Shown: positions 11,962 through 50,639 of the stretch, in pieces | How positions within the stretch are numbered: position 1 is the stretch's first letter | How the letters are laid out: each line of letters opens with the position of its first letter | Assembly: GCA_037954325.1 (NCBI GenBank) | Contig: JBBMNZ010000026.1 | Coordinates: 4,281,501 to 4,345,500 of the forward strand | Origin: Fistularia commersonii | Lineage: Eukaryota > Chordata > Actinopteri > Syngnathiformes > Fistulariidae | Length of the DNA: 64,000 nt | Direction of reading: 5' to 3' | Made by a program: the position numbers and the translations under genes | The notes under the pieces: model-generated | Told to the model about the DNA's origin: nothing | Databases searched by the model: none | The model's input: only the letters and a program-made list of their open reading frames with translations

Positions 11962-14900
11962 CTGAGGATAAAACAAACACATAAAACATTTAGTTTAGTT
12001 TTGATTCTTAGTTTCATTTCAAAAGGTGTGACAATTGCACACATCCATTTATGCTTCTGCAAGATCCAATTTTAGGGTCATTATTCAAATGCACATTAAA
12101 ATGTTATAATTTTTTCATTGATTATGTCGTTCTGCTGTGCCAAAATTTGAAATACACAGTTCTGTTCTGCTCTGAAAAATGTATGATTAGCTACAGAAAA
12201 CAAACAAATGGTTATGTACCATAACACTGGTAATCTCCTGCAAAAACTTAAACGGGAAGTTGTTGATCACAAAAGTCTTAATAGTATGTGCTGAGTGAGG
12301 TAGACGGCATAATCGCAAAAACCGCAACTCATGTTCTACAAGGGATCAATGAAATAATATTTATATTGCACTAGTTACATATCTCGATGCGGGACAAAGC
12401 CCTTTACAAAATAAAACAATACAACTCGATACAAAGTACAAAAAGAAAGATCCAGTCAATGTGTTTTCAGGATGGCAATCTCAGATTTCAGATTGTTTTC
12501 AAAACAGCACTCGTTGATCAGCAGTTCACCAGTTCCTGAGCTTTTGATTCACCTAGCATTCAGGGAATCTGTTAATTAATTGCCAATTCCTTGTCTTCAC
12601 AAGTCAGAATAACAGCCAGCTAGTTGAAATCGGATGAAGAGACGGTTTAAGACAACAGCCAATGAATAGGTTTTCGATATTTTATTTAAATGTTAACTTT
12701 AAAATACATCTGATATTTAAATGCTGAGGAGAAACAAAACATCCCAGGGAAGATTTAGGGAGAGCAGACATAAAAATCCAGGGAATCACCCTGCGTCAAA
12801 GGATCTCATTTCAAGTTTGCATCGCACGGATCCAAAGTATGTTCAACATGTTAAGTCCAAGAGAAGAAGGAATTATTACATTTTGCGAATACTCACATTT
12901 CCATTGTTTTCTGCCATTTATCGGCCTGACATTTACAATGTAGTCCTTCTAATGGTGAAGAAGTTGCCTCTGTGAGAGCAACTGAAGCGTTTTGTTTTTG
13001 ATCTCTGTGTAATAAGCTTACATTAACACCCTTTACTGAAGTGGCTTATGAGTGGGTCACCCCACTGAATGTAAATTTGATCGAGATATAAACACACTAC
13101 AATTCACATTTTCAGACCTGTTTAACCTTGTAATATCTAAAGTACTCCGTTAATAATGTGAGACAGATGATTCCAAAAATATCTAGAGCATCTAAAATGT
13201 AAGGGATGAACAACACATAAGCGAACAAACAGCAAAACACTGATACATTTTGCAGGGCCCGAGACAAGACGCGCTGCAGCACTGCCGGGAGACCCCGATA
13301 AGCCATAACTCCTGTAATATATCACACAGCTCAAACATCTGACCTGGTCATCACAGTCTGACCTGGTACTTCCAACATCCTCTAACCAATAAGACAGAGA
13401 TTAAAGCAGATTGAGAACACGGGTTATCCTGCCCAGTGGACAGTACACTCTAAATGCCAAGGGCCCTTGTTGTCGAAGCTAGTCAGTATAAAAAGAAGGA
13501 GTTGCCAAACAAAAAAAACTTTAAATGAAAGCCATCATAAAAGTGAGTAACGATACACAAATTATGATTGCGTTGTTCATTCCGCTTTCCGCAGCTAGGA
13601 GTGGTAAAAAAAAATGTGACGTTCAAATTTCCGTTTTGTCTGCTTGACCATTTATACTTGACTAGAATTGCGTGATAACGAAAGAGGCAGAAACACCAAT
13701 TGACCTTGACTTCTTTAAGCTTAAACGTGGACATGTTGGGTAAAGGGTATGGCAGATGCAGCTAATTTTTAAACATTTCCAACCACAGATGATGACTGGA
13801 CCTGTCTCATTTCCAAGTAACAGTGCACTTTTATTGTCAGTGAATAAAATAATAAAGCTCAATGGGGGATCTGGGCTATATTGAAAAATAAAAAAACAAT
13901 GCTAATCACTTCCTCAATTATGTAACAGTTCTGCAATTACTACAAGGGAATGTCTCACTAACAGGTTATGTCTGGCCCAGTTTAGGATTAAATACTTAAA
14001 CAGTATTGACATTTCGAGAGCACTGATGTTTTTAGGAATTTTCAGTTGTTCAGCTTCTGATTGCCTATTGCCATTAAATCAGTTTGGCTTTGCTTTGTGT
14101 TCCTCTTTTAAATGTTCATCAAAGCAAAGGTTCATCTATATTCTGACAGCATGCAAAACGCAAATGTGTTAATCATGCACTGAGTAGAGTCAATGACTGT
14201 TTCACTTCAGCAGAGCCCCCTGCCAAGTCCCTAATGATAACATCATATGCCAATGGTCGTCTCAAGCTTGAGATTTTTATTTCTCTGTGTACCAAACACC
14301 ATCCAGTATTGGCCAATACCAGTTAATAAATCGGAATGTATGAGTCCAAATTCCTGTCTCAGCTTCGTGTTTTACAGACAGGTGTGTATTTGTCGGTTGA
14401 TAGAACAAAACTGATAGGAGGGTGTGGATACCTGGGTGTTTCCCGTGGAAATAATTTAAAACAGGATTTTATTCATAGGAGTGTCTACTGAATACATAAT
14501 GGGTGTTTAGTGTTTGGATCGGTACTTGTACTGTAAGATAATGGGATTTTCAAAAAACAGCCACAGTTGAAACTGAGTATCAATTTGGTTTATTTTCTTC
14601 TCAACATTTTTAAAATCAATAATGTATTAAACAAAAAACACAACTTCTTTCTAAAAAGAACATTACTAAAGTTGGCCAGTTGGTTATAGCTGTCATTACA
14701 AGACTAGAAAATACAAAATCTGAGAACACAACATCAACGGACAAAAGGAAAACCATACAAACCATGTTCAACAAAACATCCCTGCAGGTTAGGTCCGAAG
14801 GTGTGCCATTGTGGCAAACACCATGGTAGGGTCTGCAGCCCATGTCAAGATAATGATTTCTCTATGACCAACAGTGCTTGTGTGTTTCTGCTGGTTGACA

Positions 14901-17003
14901 CTGCACATCAGCAATGTTAAAAACGGGGACTCAGATCTGTAAGTCCATCAGAGCTGCTGTTACATGACGTCCGGCTTCCATGGCTACGGCTGCAGATAAG
15001 TTTTTTTTTTTCTGAATTCATCTTTTTTGACCTGCAGGATTCCAGCTATGTCAGTCCCTGATTCAAACGAGAGACAACTAAATAGAAAATGGAAAAAATA
15101 GAAATAAAAACTGTATAGTCTAAATGCCAAATCTGTTTTCTGAAACATGGTGAAAATGAAAGCATAACACTGTCGGCATGTCCAAGGGACTGTCGCACAA
15201 AAACCTCAAGAAACATACAGTAATTATTCCAAGCAAACTCGCAGCAAAAATAAGTATATCTTTGACCTACAGGTTGTTAATTTACAAGCAAGCACTTTAC
15301 AGCGGCTTCAAGGAAAATTTATCTTTCATGATTGACCCTTTCTGGGAGTGCCATACTGCTGTTCTTCAGTTATCTATCAAACACATCACAATGAAGAAGA
15401 CGAGGTGGAAGACTACATTCTCTCTGGACAAACAAACTGATGAATGAACATGTCCAAAATGATTTTGGATGCATGTGTTTTGAAAAGGATTATGGACATT
15501 TATGTTTTAAGTGCATCCACATGAGTGCAGGCAACGTGTAAGTTTTTTTTTTTACAAACATTAATTTTTCAACAAACAGGCAATACAAAGCCTGTTTCAT
15601 TATGCAAAACCAGTGGGTTTATGATAGATGGCTCTTTCACAGAAATGATATCCTGTTGACAGAACATGAATTAACCAATATGAAAGCAGAGTTAAAAACA
15701 AATAATTAACCTCATTAGTTAGGAATTCATTCATTTATTATCTATACCATTTATCCTGCACTCGGGGATGCAGGGAGGCTGGAGCCTATCCCAGCTGTCA
15801 CTGGGTGAGAGGTGGGGTTCACCTTGGTCCAGTCGATCACAGGGCCACACGTAAGAGACGTACAACTATTCGCCCTCTCATTCACAAATCTTATGGGTTC
15901 ATGCAAACATTCATTCCCTCATTGACATGTCATATAAAAATGCAAACATTTTTTCTCTTACTCACAAGTCATGAAGAGACAACCATTCACATGCCGTAGA
16001 GACACACAACCATTCACTGCCTCATTCACGAGCCTGGCCAGTTTAAGGTCTCCAAAGAACCTTCTGTATATTTTTGGACTTTGGGAGGAAACCAGAGAAC
16101 ACTGAGGAAACCCAGGCAGGCACACAAAGAATATGCAAACTCCACACAGAAAGGCCTCCGGTCAGTTTCGAACCAGGGACCTCATCTGATGTGAGGCGAT
16201 AGCGCAAACAACGGCGCAGTCCCCAAACCAGTTAAGAGAGCCTCAAATAAACAAACATTAACTTAGTTGTCTAGATTCTACATTAGAACGTGATGTACAG
16301 AAGGAAAGTCCTGAAGTCCAGCTTCATGGACTGTCATCATAGCAAGGCCTCTCTGGACTCCAAAATCAGAAGAAAACAAAACACATTTTCCAATGCAGCA
16401 ATTATTCCCAGAATTCATTCTGCTAAGGTCAGAACCATGTGTTGGACATGAAGGGTCTCCTTCCACGGTCACACAAAAGCATAAAATACTTATTTTATTT
16501 TTAAAGTTGTATTTTTCATGGGGGGCGTTACTGAACATATGCATTTCAAAGTGACAGCTCCTGACAACGTCACCCTCGTATGATCACTGACTTTATGTTT
16601 ATATCTAATGTGTCCAGCTTCAACACTAATAACAATGAGCGGGCCTTGGAAGGAACCGGTGTTTCCACAGTGCCCGGGACGGAGCTTTCCGGCCGGCTGG
16701 CTGCTCCTTTTCTCCCCGCCGACTCGTGTGGATGTTAGCGGGGGGAGTGTGCATCCCCAGCGGCGGCGGCGGGAGACGGACAGGCGTCAACGAGCCGAAC
16801 GACCTTAAGAGCAGCCAAGCTAACTTAGCAGTGTCAGCTCGTAGGGCCTCTCTGAAAACAACCGCGGCGTAGCGGAGGGGAAATAAACCGGCGTTGAGTC
16901 CCGAAACTCCCGGAGCGGTAAAGGTCACCCGGCGTCGAAGGGGGGCGACCACCGGAGGGAAGCTCCGGGGTTCCGGGGCTCCCCCGCCGGGGTGCTAGCT
17001 TAC
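11962..17003 (-). other. ccser1 intron 1 (inferred)
   Basis: About 5 kb of AT-rich DNA lies between the inferred first exon and the first coding exon. It holds one SINE-like repeat at 15726-16215, a fragment near 12345-12430 that resembles common fish repeat tails, and short poly-A or poly-T runs. I found no convincing coding exon on either strand. Confidence 0.55.
15726..16215 (-). repeat. SINE-type dispersed repeat, copy 2, with internal duplications
   Basis: Same family and orientation as the copy at 1628-1978: it starts with TTATCTATACCATTTATCC and ends in the tRNA-like head near 16210. The middle is expanded by repeated CATTCAC-type segments, making it longer than the other copies. Confidence 0.75.
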
Positions 17004-17290
17004 CGCTGACGAGCAAAGACGCCGCTAACGTCCGGCGAACGTCAACGTTACCTTTGGCGTTGTCTCCGCAGACGCTGCTCCGTGAAGAAACGGCGGCGGT
17101 TAGTTTCACTTCAGGTTCATTAGTTTTAGTAAAAAGCGTAAAAAAAAACGCGGATATCTGGACCGGTGCGGCGGCTCGCTGACGCCGGTGTTACACCTCC
17201 GTGACGTGGAGACTCCGCTGTCTTCTCTTCCGCGTTGCGACGAAAGCGGCGACCAGGCCCGGCGTGACGCGCGTCCGCCCGCATCATCCG
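17004..17290 (-). promoter_or_regulatory. ccser1: Probable ccser1 promoter and untranslated first exon in a CpG island
   Basis: The stretch from about 16640 to 17290 is strongly GC- and CpG-rich inside AT-rich DNA, as at vertebrate CpG-island promoters. On the minus strand two good donors are visible: CAGCG before GTAAGCTAGC (exon end 17004) and CGCCAAAG before GTAACG (exon end 17052). Either could splice to the ccser1 coding exon at 11961. The transcription start cannot be read directly from the sequence. Short open frames in the island are by-products of high GC. Confidence 0.6.
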
Positions 17291-17524
17291 CATCCTCCTG
17301 CAGGTGGATGGATCAATGGATGGATGGAAAGAAATCACATTTTCTTCTAGGTTTAATAATTTTACAACCACTGATTACATTACATCACATGACAGTAATT
17401 TAGCTTTTATACTAAGCGACGAACAAAAATTGCAATTCAATAACCGAAAATCCAAAGTACCAGTAGTCGTTATCCACTCTACCAAATAGCCATCTCAAAA
17501 CCATATACATACATACATTCATTT

Positions 17525-18010
17525 CTTTGGTTTTTTTTTTTGTTTTTTTTGTTTTTTTTTTAGTTTTTTTTTTTGGGTGGGCTAAGTGAGATTAGTGGGG
17601 TAGTGCTTGGTGAAGAGGTACGTTTTCAGCTCATGGCGGAAGATGGGCAGTGACCCCGCTCTTCTGACCTTTTCTGGGAGTTCCTTCCACCGCTGAGGAG
17701 CCAAGACTGGGAAGAGCCGAGACCGGTTCGATCTGCAGCCGGGGGCTCGGAGTGATGGGGTGGACGGTCGCCCAGAGGTGGCAGATCGGAGGAGACGGGA
17801 AGGGACATGTGGCTTGACCATATCCTGAAGATATGACGGGGCCGTCTCATTCACCAAGGTCTTGAACTTGATGCGGGCGGCTACCGGGAGCCAGTGAAGG
17901 GACATAAGAAGGGGAGTTGTGTGGGAGAATTTGGGACGGTTGAACACCAGGCGGGCCGCCGCTTTCTGAATAAGCTCCACAGGTCTGATGGTCACCGCCG
18001 GGGCACCGGC
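17525..18010 (-). mobile_element. L2-like LINE, 3' end of the reverse-transcriptase ORF
   Basis: A minus-strand frame ending at 17582 encodes ELIQKAAARLVFNRPKFSHT, LMSLHWLPVAARIKFKTLV and a C-terminal RWKELPEKVRRAG segment, as in L2-type elements. Residues normally present between KTLV and NETAPSYLQ are missing, so it is internally deleted. An A-rich tail on the minus strand (17529-17575) follows the stop codon. Confidence 0.8.
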
Positions 18011-18039
18011 AAGGAGGGAGGCCGGATGTTGTGTTGGAG

Positions 18040-18160
18040 ACGGAGGGAAGAAAAGGTTTGAGGTGATGGAACAGAAGTTGAAGACAGGCTGACAGATGAG
18101 GTTAAACAGGTATCTCCATGGATGAGGATTTTTGCTGATGACATTGTGATCTGAAAAATT
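18040..18160 (+). mobile_element. RTE-like LINE fragment with the FADD motif
   Basis: The plus strand encodes LTDEVKQVSPWMRIFADDIV followed by a stop. This is the reverse-transcriptase active-site region of the same kind of element as the remnant at 18560-19640. It sits between the L2-like fragment and the SINE fragment. Confidence 0.65.
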
Positions 18161-18187
18161 GGGAATATTGCACTTATGTGTGAGTGG

Positions 18188-18300
18188 TTGTTTACTGGCG
18201 ACCGATCCCAGGTGTATCCCGCCTCCTGGCTCCAGCATCCCCTGCGACCCAAAGTGTAGGTCAGCAGAACGGAGTGGATGAATGGATGGGCATCATGATC
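18188..18300 (+). repeat. SINE-type repeat fragment, copy 5 (tail part)
   Basis: The fragment starts ACTGGCGACCGATCCCAGGT and continues to GGATGAATGG, matching the 3' part of the same family. It abuts the decayed L2-like LINE fragment. Confidence 0.65.
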
Positions 18301-18559
18301 TGTGAAATAAAGGGTGTAAAACCTCTGCTTTTTTGTGACTTTGCCATAACCAGTGACAGTGCCATAAGTTGTTGCCTGGAATATTATTTATCATTTTTGT
18401 ATGACTGCACCATGGGTCTTAGAGAAACACATGTTCAATCCTCTTAATGTCTCAATGACATCCTCAATGTTAGAAACATATGGCAGTATTGACAGTAAAG
18501 TTGATGTTGACTTACATTTGAATTTGGAAAATGGTCCACACCAGATATGTTCAGTAAAA

Positions 18560-19640
18560 ACTGACGCAGGGCAGATTTCCTACAAGTTAATTTCATTTTC
18601 ATTGCATTGTGCCTTCGTAGATCCAAAAAAAACGTACAATAGGGTGCTGGGAGAGGAACTATGGTACTGTATGAGCAAGTGTGGAGTGACAGAAGTATGT
18701 TGTACTGGCGCAAGACTTGTATGCCAGCGTTGAGACAATGGCGAGGTGTGCTGGAGATGTGATAGAAAAGTTGAAGGTGGGACTTGATCAGGGATCAGCT
18801 CTGAGGCCCTTCTTGTTTGCAGGGGTGATGGACAGGCTAACGGATGAGGTTAGACAGGAATCTCCATGGACCAAGATGATGTGATCTGAGAGAACAGGTT
18901 GAGGAAAATCTAGAGATGTGGAGGTATGCTATGGAAAGGTGAGGGATGAAGGTTAGTTGCAGCAAGACAGAATATCTGTGTGTGAATGAGAGGAACCCAA
19001 GTGGAACGATGAGGCTACAGGGAGTTGAGATCAAGGAGGAGGACGATTTTAAGTACCAAGGCTCAACAATCCAGGGCAATGGAGAGTGTGGCGAAGAGGT
19101 GAAGAAACCACTTCAAGCAGGTTTGACAGGTGGAGAACAGTATCAAGGGTCCTATGGGATAGAAAAATATTAGCCAGTGAAAGCAGGGATGTACAAGACA
19201 GTTGTGAAACTGTTGTGAACCGTACAGCTGTACAGTTTGGAGACAGTGGCATTGAAGAGGAGACAGGAAGCAGGGCTGGAGGTAGCAGAGATGAAAATGT
19301 TGAGGTTCTCTTTGGGAGTGATGAGGACGGATAGGATTAGGAATGAGTCTGTCAGATGCACAGCATAGTTTTGGAGACAAGGTCAGATAGGCCAGACTGA
19401 GATGGTTTGGTTGTGAACCAAGGAAGGATAGTGAATATATTGGTAGAAGGATGCTGGGGTTGGAACTGCCAGGCAGGAGGTCTAGAGGAAGACAAAAGAG
19501 AAGATTTATTGATGTAGAGAAAGAGGACATGAAGTTAGTTGGTGTGAGAGAAGAAGATGCAGAGGGTTAGATGAAGGCAGATAATTGGCTGTGATGACCC
19601 TGAAGGAAGCATCCTAGACAGAAAGAGGAAAAAGACTGGT
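18560..19640 (+). mobile_element. Decayed RTE-like LINE, C-terminal half
   Basis: Plus-strand frames, broken by frameshifts, give GSALRPFLFAGVMDRLTDEV near 18800, KTEYLCVNERNPSGTMRLQG near 18965, FKYQGSTIQGNGECGEEVKK near 19050, and RLRWFGCEP-like and LPGRRSRGRQKR-like blocks near 19400-19500. This is the usual order of a fish RTE-type element. It is not functional. Confidence 0.75.
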
Positions 19641-21229
19641 GTCTGCAGAATATTGGACTGGAATTGGGTTTAAATATTTCCGATGTGATATATTATCAAT
19701 AATGAACAAAAATAAATACAATTATAGACGCATGAATGTATCCACTGAAGTCATAGGAATCCAATGAAGTGTCTGTTAAAAAATTATTTCAGAAAGTCTG
19801 AGCATACGTTGTTTCACCCCAATGTCCTCTGGAAGGTTGCTCTTTTCCTTCATGGCACCAAAAGAGCAGCATTTAATGACTTTGGGTGCTGGGATAGTGA
19901 ACAGGGACTTAAAAAGGTCAAAAGCATTGCCTGACCACTCCATTTTAGGCTGTAAAAATATACTCAGTCAGGAACAGGCAGGAGAAAAATGCAGGGATTG
20001 GAATAGTCTCTTGTCCTTGCAGCCACATTCTGAATAATTGTGGAGCGGAGAAACACTTTTTGATGTAGGAGAAAAGGAACGGCAATATAACATGATGAAA
20101 TAGGAGCACGGATGACTATTTCATGGTTTTTGGTCGACAGGAATAGTGGAATATTAAAGAGCTTCCAGAGTTGAAAAGACATGACTGGGTGAGTGATTTA
20201 ATAAGGCAGTTCAAAGTATGGTTGCTGTCAAATAACACCCCAAGGATTTTCCAATGCACAGGAAAAAACAGAACAGGAATCTAAAATATTTTTAACCTGA
20301 TGGATTGAGTCCATAAATTCCACCTTTTTTTTTTTACTTCCAGAAAGTTATTAGACAACCTGTTGTGAATTCCCCTGGAGTCAGTTAAGAAATGAAGTGA
20401 TAATGCTGTCACACTCTGCACTGAGTGTGTGTGAGACTGTATTTGACATTCAAATTACAACAGCTGAACCGAAACAAATATTTTCACAAATATTGAAAAT
20501 GGCAGACTGGGTGTCTTTAAGATGTGGAGCCAGAGCCAATCCAACACTGGTCACGGGATCTGAGGAAAGGGTGCAAAACCTCAGATCTACAAATGAATTA
20601 AGAAAATGTTTTCCTCCAGATATGTATAGTAAGAATGAATGCAGATTTCCTATCAAATGGTCAATTTTCAATGCTGTGCAGATGTGTAGCTACCAGTTCT
20701 TGACCAACCGCCCATATCAGAAGTTCTCATGATTATTAAAGGTGTGTCCGTTTTCAATATAACCAGTTAATGTTTCATGTGCTGACACATTATGACTGAG
20801 CAAACAGTTAAGAATCCCACACCTTTTCACTCCAAATGACTATATTTCTTCAAGCTGCAGCCAACATATTTTTTTATCAATTTACAGCAGATTTAAACAA
20901 TATCACATTCAGGAGGTTAAAGTTAGTCAAGGTGGGGGTAAAGCTTACTTAGACTCATGCACTGTATAAACAAACAATGTAGTAGAATTGAATGTAATCC
21001 AAAGACACCTGTCAAACATTGCAGGTAAAGTCGTTGCAATATGCAAACACCAGTGTGACGCCAATGCAAATACAGCAGTGAGGTTTTTAAACAGAGGGAT
21101 TCAAAAACTACTCTTCAATAACAAAAAAAAAAAAAACATTGCCATGTCCATAAAAAGGTCACTGATCATTACTAAACATTGAATGAAACTCAAACCTAGC
21201 CAGTGGTTCAATATGAATACAGAGACAGG

Positions 21230-22843
21230 ACACTTTTTAAAAAACACTAGTTTTATTTGATGAAAACCCAGCACAGCAAATTAAGAGCATGGTGGTTGCA
21301 CGAAGCAGAAATATTCACATTACGTACAGAAGCCCTCCACATACAGCTAACAGGGACAAATGCACTGCCACCACTTAAGTTTAGAAAAACATTTCACTGG
21401 CAAAAACATTTAGATCAAATCAAGCTGTGATTTCAGCTACCTTTGTATCAAGCAGGCCTCCGTTTGAACCACAAACTAGAAACAACTACAGTGCAAATAG
21501 TCTAAGGAGGCATTATATCTGTTTAAACGGCTTCCCTGTTCTACTGCCTGTTTAGTAATATTGCACACATATTATACACACACACACACCCACCCACACA
21601 CACCAACACACACCTGCAGAGCCAAACTGTTTCTGACATGCTACAGATTCTTAAAGTGCTAGCTTTGAATTTGATTGACAGCCAGCCTATGTCTTTTGGT
21701 TCTAAAAGTCATTTCTGAAAAGCAGGCTACGATGCATTCTTCACACAGCTGCGATGTTCATATCAGATATCAGCCCTCTATTAAGTATTTCTAGTCACGT
21801 ACTATAGTGTTAACAAATAATAGGTGTAACTTTATACATAAGAACATTCAGCTGATTTGAATACATTCCGGAGTGGAAATAAAACTGAACCTGCTTAGTT
21901 CTTAAATGCATAGAAGTGTTTTGTGCTGCAACACTCAATTTTTAAACATGGAAAACAGGGATCGGGTTCGAGACCTTTAAAGGGGAAAAACAAATTATCC
22001 AAAATATGCACACCATAAGCAATGTCTTGAAATATAATCTAAAGTCTGAAACAGGTTTGATCAAAGAGCTTGATTTTATCAGGGTATACAATAATACACC
22101 ATGTGCCCCATACTAAAAGTGAAAACCGAGCATTTAGTGACAGAAACAAGAAATGAAAAGGTTTGTGCCATTTTACAAACACTCCAACACTCCCTTGATA
22201 AAAAGGCAGCAGAAAGGGAGACCATCTTTCACAGATTTCCACCAGAAACAACACGCATCTCTTTCAGGTCCAAAAGCGCACACCAACTACATTTACAACA
22301 GACTTTATTTCACCAAAAATAACATTAATCTGGATTAATATTTACACAAAAGTTAAAAACTGAACATATTGAGTGATCATCTTATTACCATGTTAGAGAG
22401 AAAAGGCGAGCAAAGCGAACCATAACAAACCTGTAAATCAAAATCGAACATTTCTGTGAGTAAAGGTACAGTAGTTAAGGTTTTCCAGGCCTGAAAGATA
22501 GGAGGTAGGTAGCATTAGAACCTGAGAAAACACACAAAGATTACCATAACCCTCCAGAAATCAAACTATACATGAATGAATAAAAAAATCCATGTGCAGG
22601 CACATAAACAGTATAGGTCTACACAACACCCAATGTGGCTTCCCAGTGAAGGCGCGTGCTCATATTTCTCTAGATATCGGAGCTGAATTTCCAAAGACCA
22701 ATCCGTGTGTTCCATGTCTCTTTTGCACAAACTCACCAGTGACTAACAGATGAACATGCTACGCTTCATGTGTTTGCACACCCAGTCAGCTGTGCTTTTA
22801 GTAAAGCAACTGAACAGTGTTGAGTGATAGCACCAGAAAATAA

Positions 22844-22876
<33 letters not shown>

Positions 22877-24109
22877 GCTAAAGGCTGTCCTGCTACTGGT
22901 TTGTGTCACACATTTATAAGCACCAGAACCGGCACATTTTTGCCATTAGTGATGCAGTTTATGGCGGTCAAATTAATGTTGACTGCAAGTACACATTGGT
23001 GTGATGCTTGAATACCAGAGTTTTGCGAAGTCACATTCAGTGCTGTGTAACAGACATTACAGTTGAAACACTACGCTGCTTAAAACTAGACGCATGTGTC
23101 GAGTGTCTTGGGGAGGGTGAATGCTTTTGGGAGTGTAACAGAAAATGTGGGACCTCGGTGTGCCACCTTTATTTACAATATTTAAGTGAAGATGCAATTA
23201 ACTAGTGATCAAACTGTGGTTGGAAAGTAAAGTCAAGTGCAGTTTAAAAGAGTCTTTTGTGCAAAATAAGGCTAAATATAGCCGACAGGAAGGAAATGTG
23301 TTTTCTGTGACAGTCAATTATAAGACGTTAAAATTAAAAACAAAGAATTCCTACCAAATCAAATTAATACAAGTATCTAATTAAGTTATAACCCACAATA
23401 AAAACCCACAGGGAGCATTTATGCTGATAATTATCATACAAATCACTTTGCAATAACACCAAAACATGAGGAAACTATGTGAACCAATTTGAAATAACCT
23501 AGTGTCTGGAAAGAAAACAAAAAGAACTAAAAAAAAAAAAGGCACAGAGTCTCGAGCTTCAGAAGTAGCTGCAAGGCTCTCTCAGGTCCATGCCAACTCC
23601 TAACCTTATTCTGCTACATCGGCAGTTACAAAGGAATCAGAATTCATCCCGGACCTGGTATGAGAGGGAATATATATACGCACAAGCTTAAAAGGTGTAT
23701 TAAGGGAGGGGAAAAAAAAACAACAAACAAAAGAAAACATTAAAATGGCTCCAAACTAAATGCAGAAAAATTCACCACGATAATATCAGAACAGATCTGG
23801 CAATTAAAACCAATTCAAATATAATTAACAGAGACTTTGGTATGCAGAGAAAACATTTCACATCTACACCAATCTCTCAGTAACTTTAAACACTATCATT
23901 CAGTGTCATATTGTGTGTGGATCATGATCATGAATCACACATACCAGCCCGCAGCAGGCCAGTCTCTATCAAAGACCCTGTTTTGTATCTCATTCGCCTT
24001 CTCTGGCCTTCATAAAAAAAACGTGATTTGAATTATGCTCATCATTCTATGCCAGGATGCATTAAGTTGAACAGCTTATGGTTCAAAAGGCAAAATATCA
24101 CGTCTCTAC
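21230..24109 (-). other. trim36: trim36 3' untranslated region (inferred)
   Basis: No coding exon or recognised transposon lies between the stop codon and 21230. On the minus strand, AATAAA signals occur at 23173-23168, 22309-22304 and 21257-21252, so several polyadenylation sites are possible. The last would give a 3' UTR of about 2.9 kb. The region also holds a 27-nt T run on the plus strand (22845-22871) and a short CA-rich repeat (about 21575-21615). Confidence 0.5.
22845..22871 (+). repeat. Poly-T run of 27 (poly-A on the trim36 sense strand)
   Basis: An uninterrupted T tract within the inferred trim36 3' UTR. It could cause internal oligo-dT priming in cDNA data. Confidence 0.9.
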
Positions 24110-49313
<25,204 letters not shown>

Positions 49314-50639
49314 GGTTGCAGAGGATGAGGATGAGGATGAGGAGTGTCAGGAAGTGCACAGCTCAGACGGCAGCCCAGACGAACGGGATCAGGAGCTTCG
49401 CGGGGGGAGGCGACTTCTTCTCCGGCCACATCCCCATCGCCTCCCGCCGCTCCCTCGCCGGGCTGGCTGATGTCAGCGTGCATGCGCCGGCCGCCGAGCT
49501 CGCCAGACCCCGCCCACGCCTCCGCCGGAGCCGCCTCGCCTCCTCCATCCGTCCATCGGCGGCGACGTCCCCGCTCACAGAGCCCTTTGTGTCCCTCCTC
49601 CCGTCCGGAGCTCCATCACCTCGGCCGGATCACCTGTCTGCTCATATCATTTTATTGTTTCTTATTTAAGGGGGGGGTTATAAACACACCGTGCGTGCGT
49701 GTGTGTGTGTGTGGTCCATAAAAACAGTCAAAATGATGAAATTGTGATGGAATCTAGTTTTAATAACAAACACAATGTAACACCATGATTCCTTGTGCAC
49801 GAAGGGTTATGAAATCAGGTTTTTATAAATTGAATGGAAGTTGGGAGAACAAGTTTTACTTTGCAGAATATATATATAATTTGTTTGAAGAATGCATACT
49901 TCCAGAAATTATTATAATTCTACAGCAAAGATCTTGCATTGTAGTAGGTCTGATTTATTGTTGCTCCAGTATGTTAGTGATGTTCATTAAGGCTCCCTGG
50001 CCCCCCCTTCACAGCACCCCTGTGAGCTGGTATGCAAGGCAACTGCGAGGCCGGATTAAGTTCTTCTTTTAATTTTTTCTGGCAATGCCACTTGTTCCAC
50101 GTCACCAGATGGCCTCGTGGTCTCATGCAGACGTATTATTTCACCCTTCTCAGTAGGAGACAGCGACAGACACAAACAATAACTCGCCTTTTGGAACTGG
50201 CTGGTAATCTTTGTAATTATCAACAAGTTTGTACATCTTCCTGACAAATCCGTGACTAAAAGTTGTACACCATGAGCAACTATAAAACAAACACGCGTGC
50301 CACAGAGAAGACCTTTCTGTTAAGAAATCTTCACTCACCTCGAAATAGTTCGAAATAACTATCAAGGTTGCTTCATTGGAATCCAAGCTTGTCCTAACAG
50401 TCAATCAAGCCTGTGCAAAGGTCGCACCAAGTCCCCGGGCTTCACCGACCCTGAAAAATTCCTTGGGACTGCAGGGGCAGCCACTTGAATGAATAATCAA
50501 TAACTCACATTGATTAGTGTGTTTTACTTAGAAGGGTTGATTCACGTTTCAGGTCTATGAAGAACACAAGCTGTGATGCCGGCACATGGGAGACCATCAG
50601 AAAGCGGAAACGTCAATCACATGAGTTGGCAATATTCCT

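Larger units (their letters stand above)
17300..21229. other. Intergenic DNA between the ccser1 promoter and the trim36 3' end
   Basis: The first half is a pile of LINE and SINE remnants (17525-19640). The second half, 19640-21229, is AT-rich; I recognise neither a gene nor a known repeat family in it, although 19780-20260 looks like an old repeat. Confidence 0.6.

Noticed and set aside
16608..17371. Arg/Pro-rich frames on both strands
   Set aside because: They lie in a CpG island where stop codons are rare; no domain or splice structure supports them.
17582..18238. 218-codon minus-strand frame as a host gene
   Set aside because: Its C-terminal half is an L2-like reverse-transcriptase end with an internal deletion, and the upstream half is SINE and RTE sequence read in the wrong strand.
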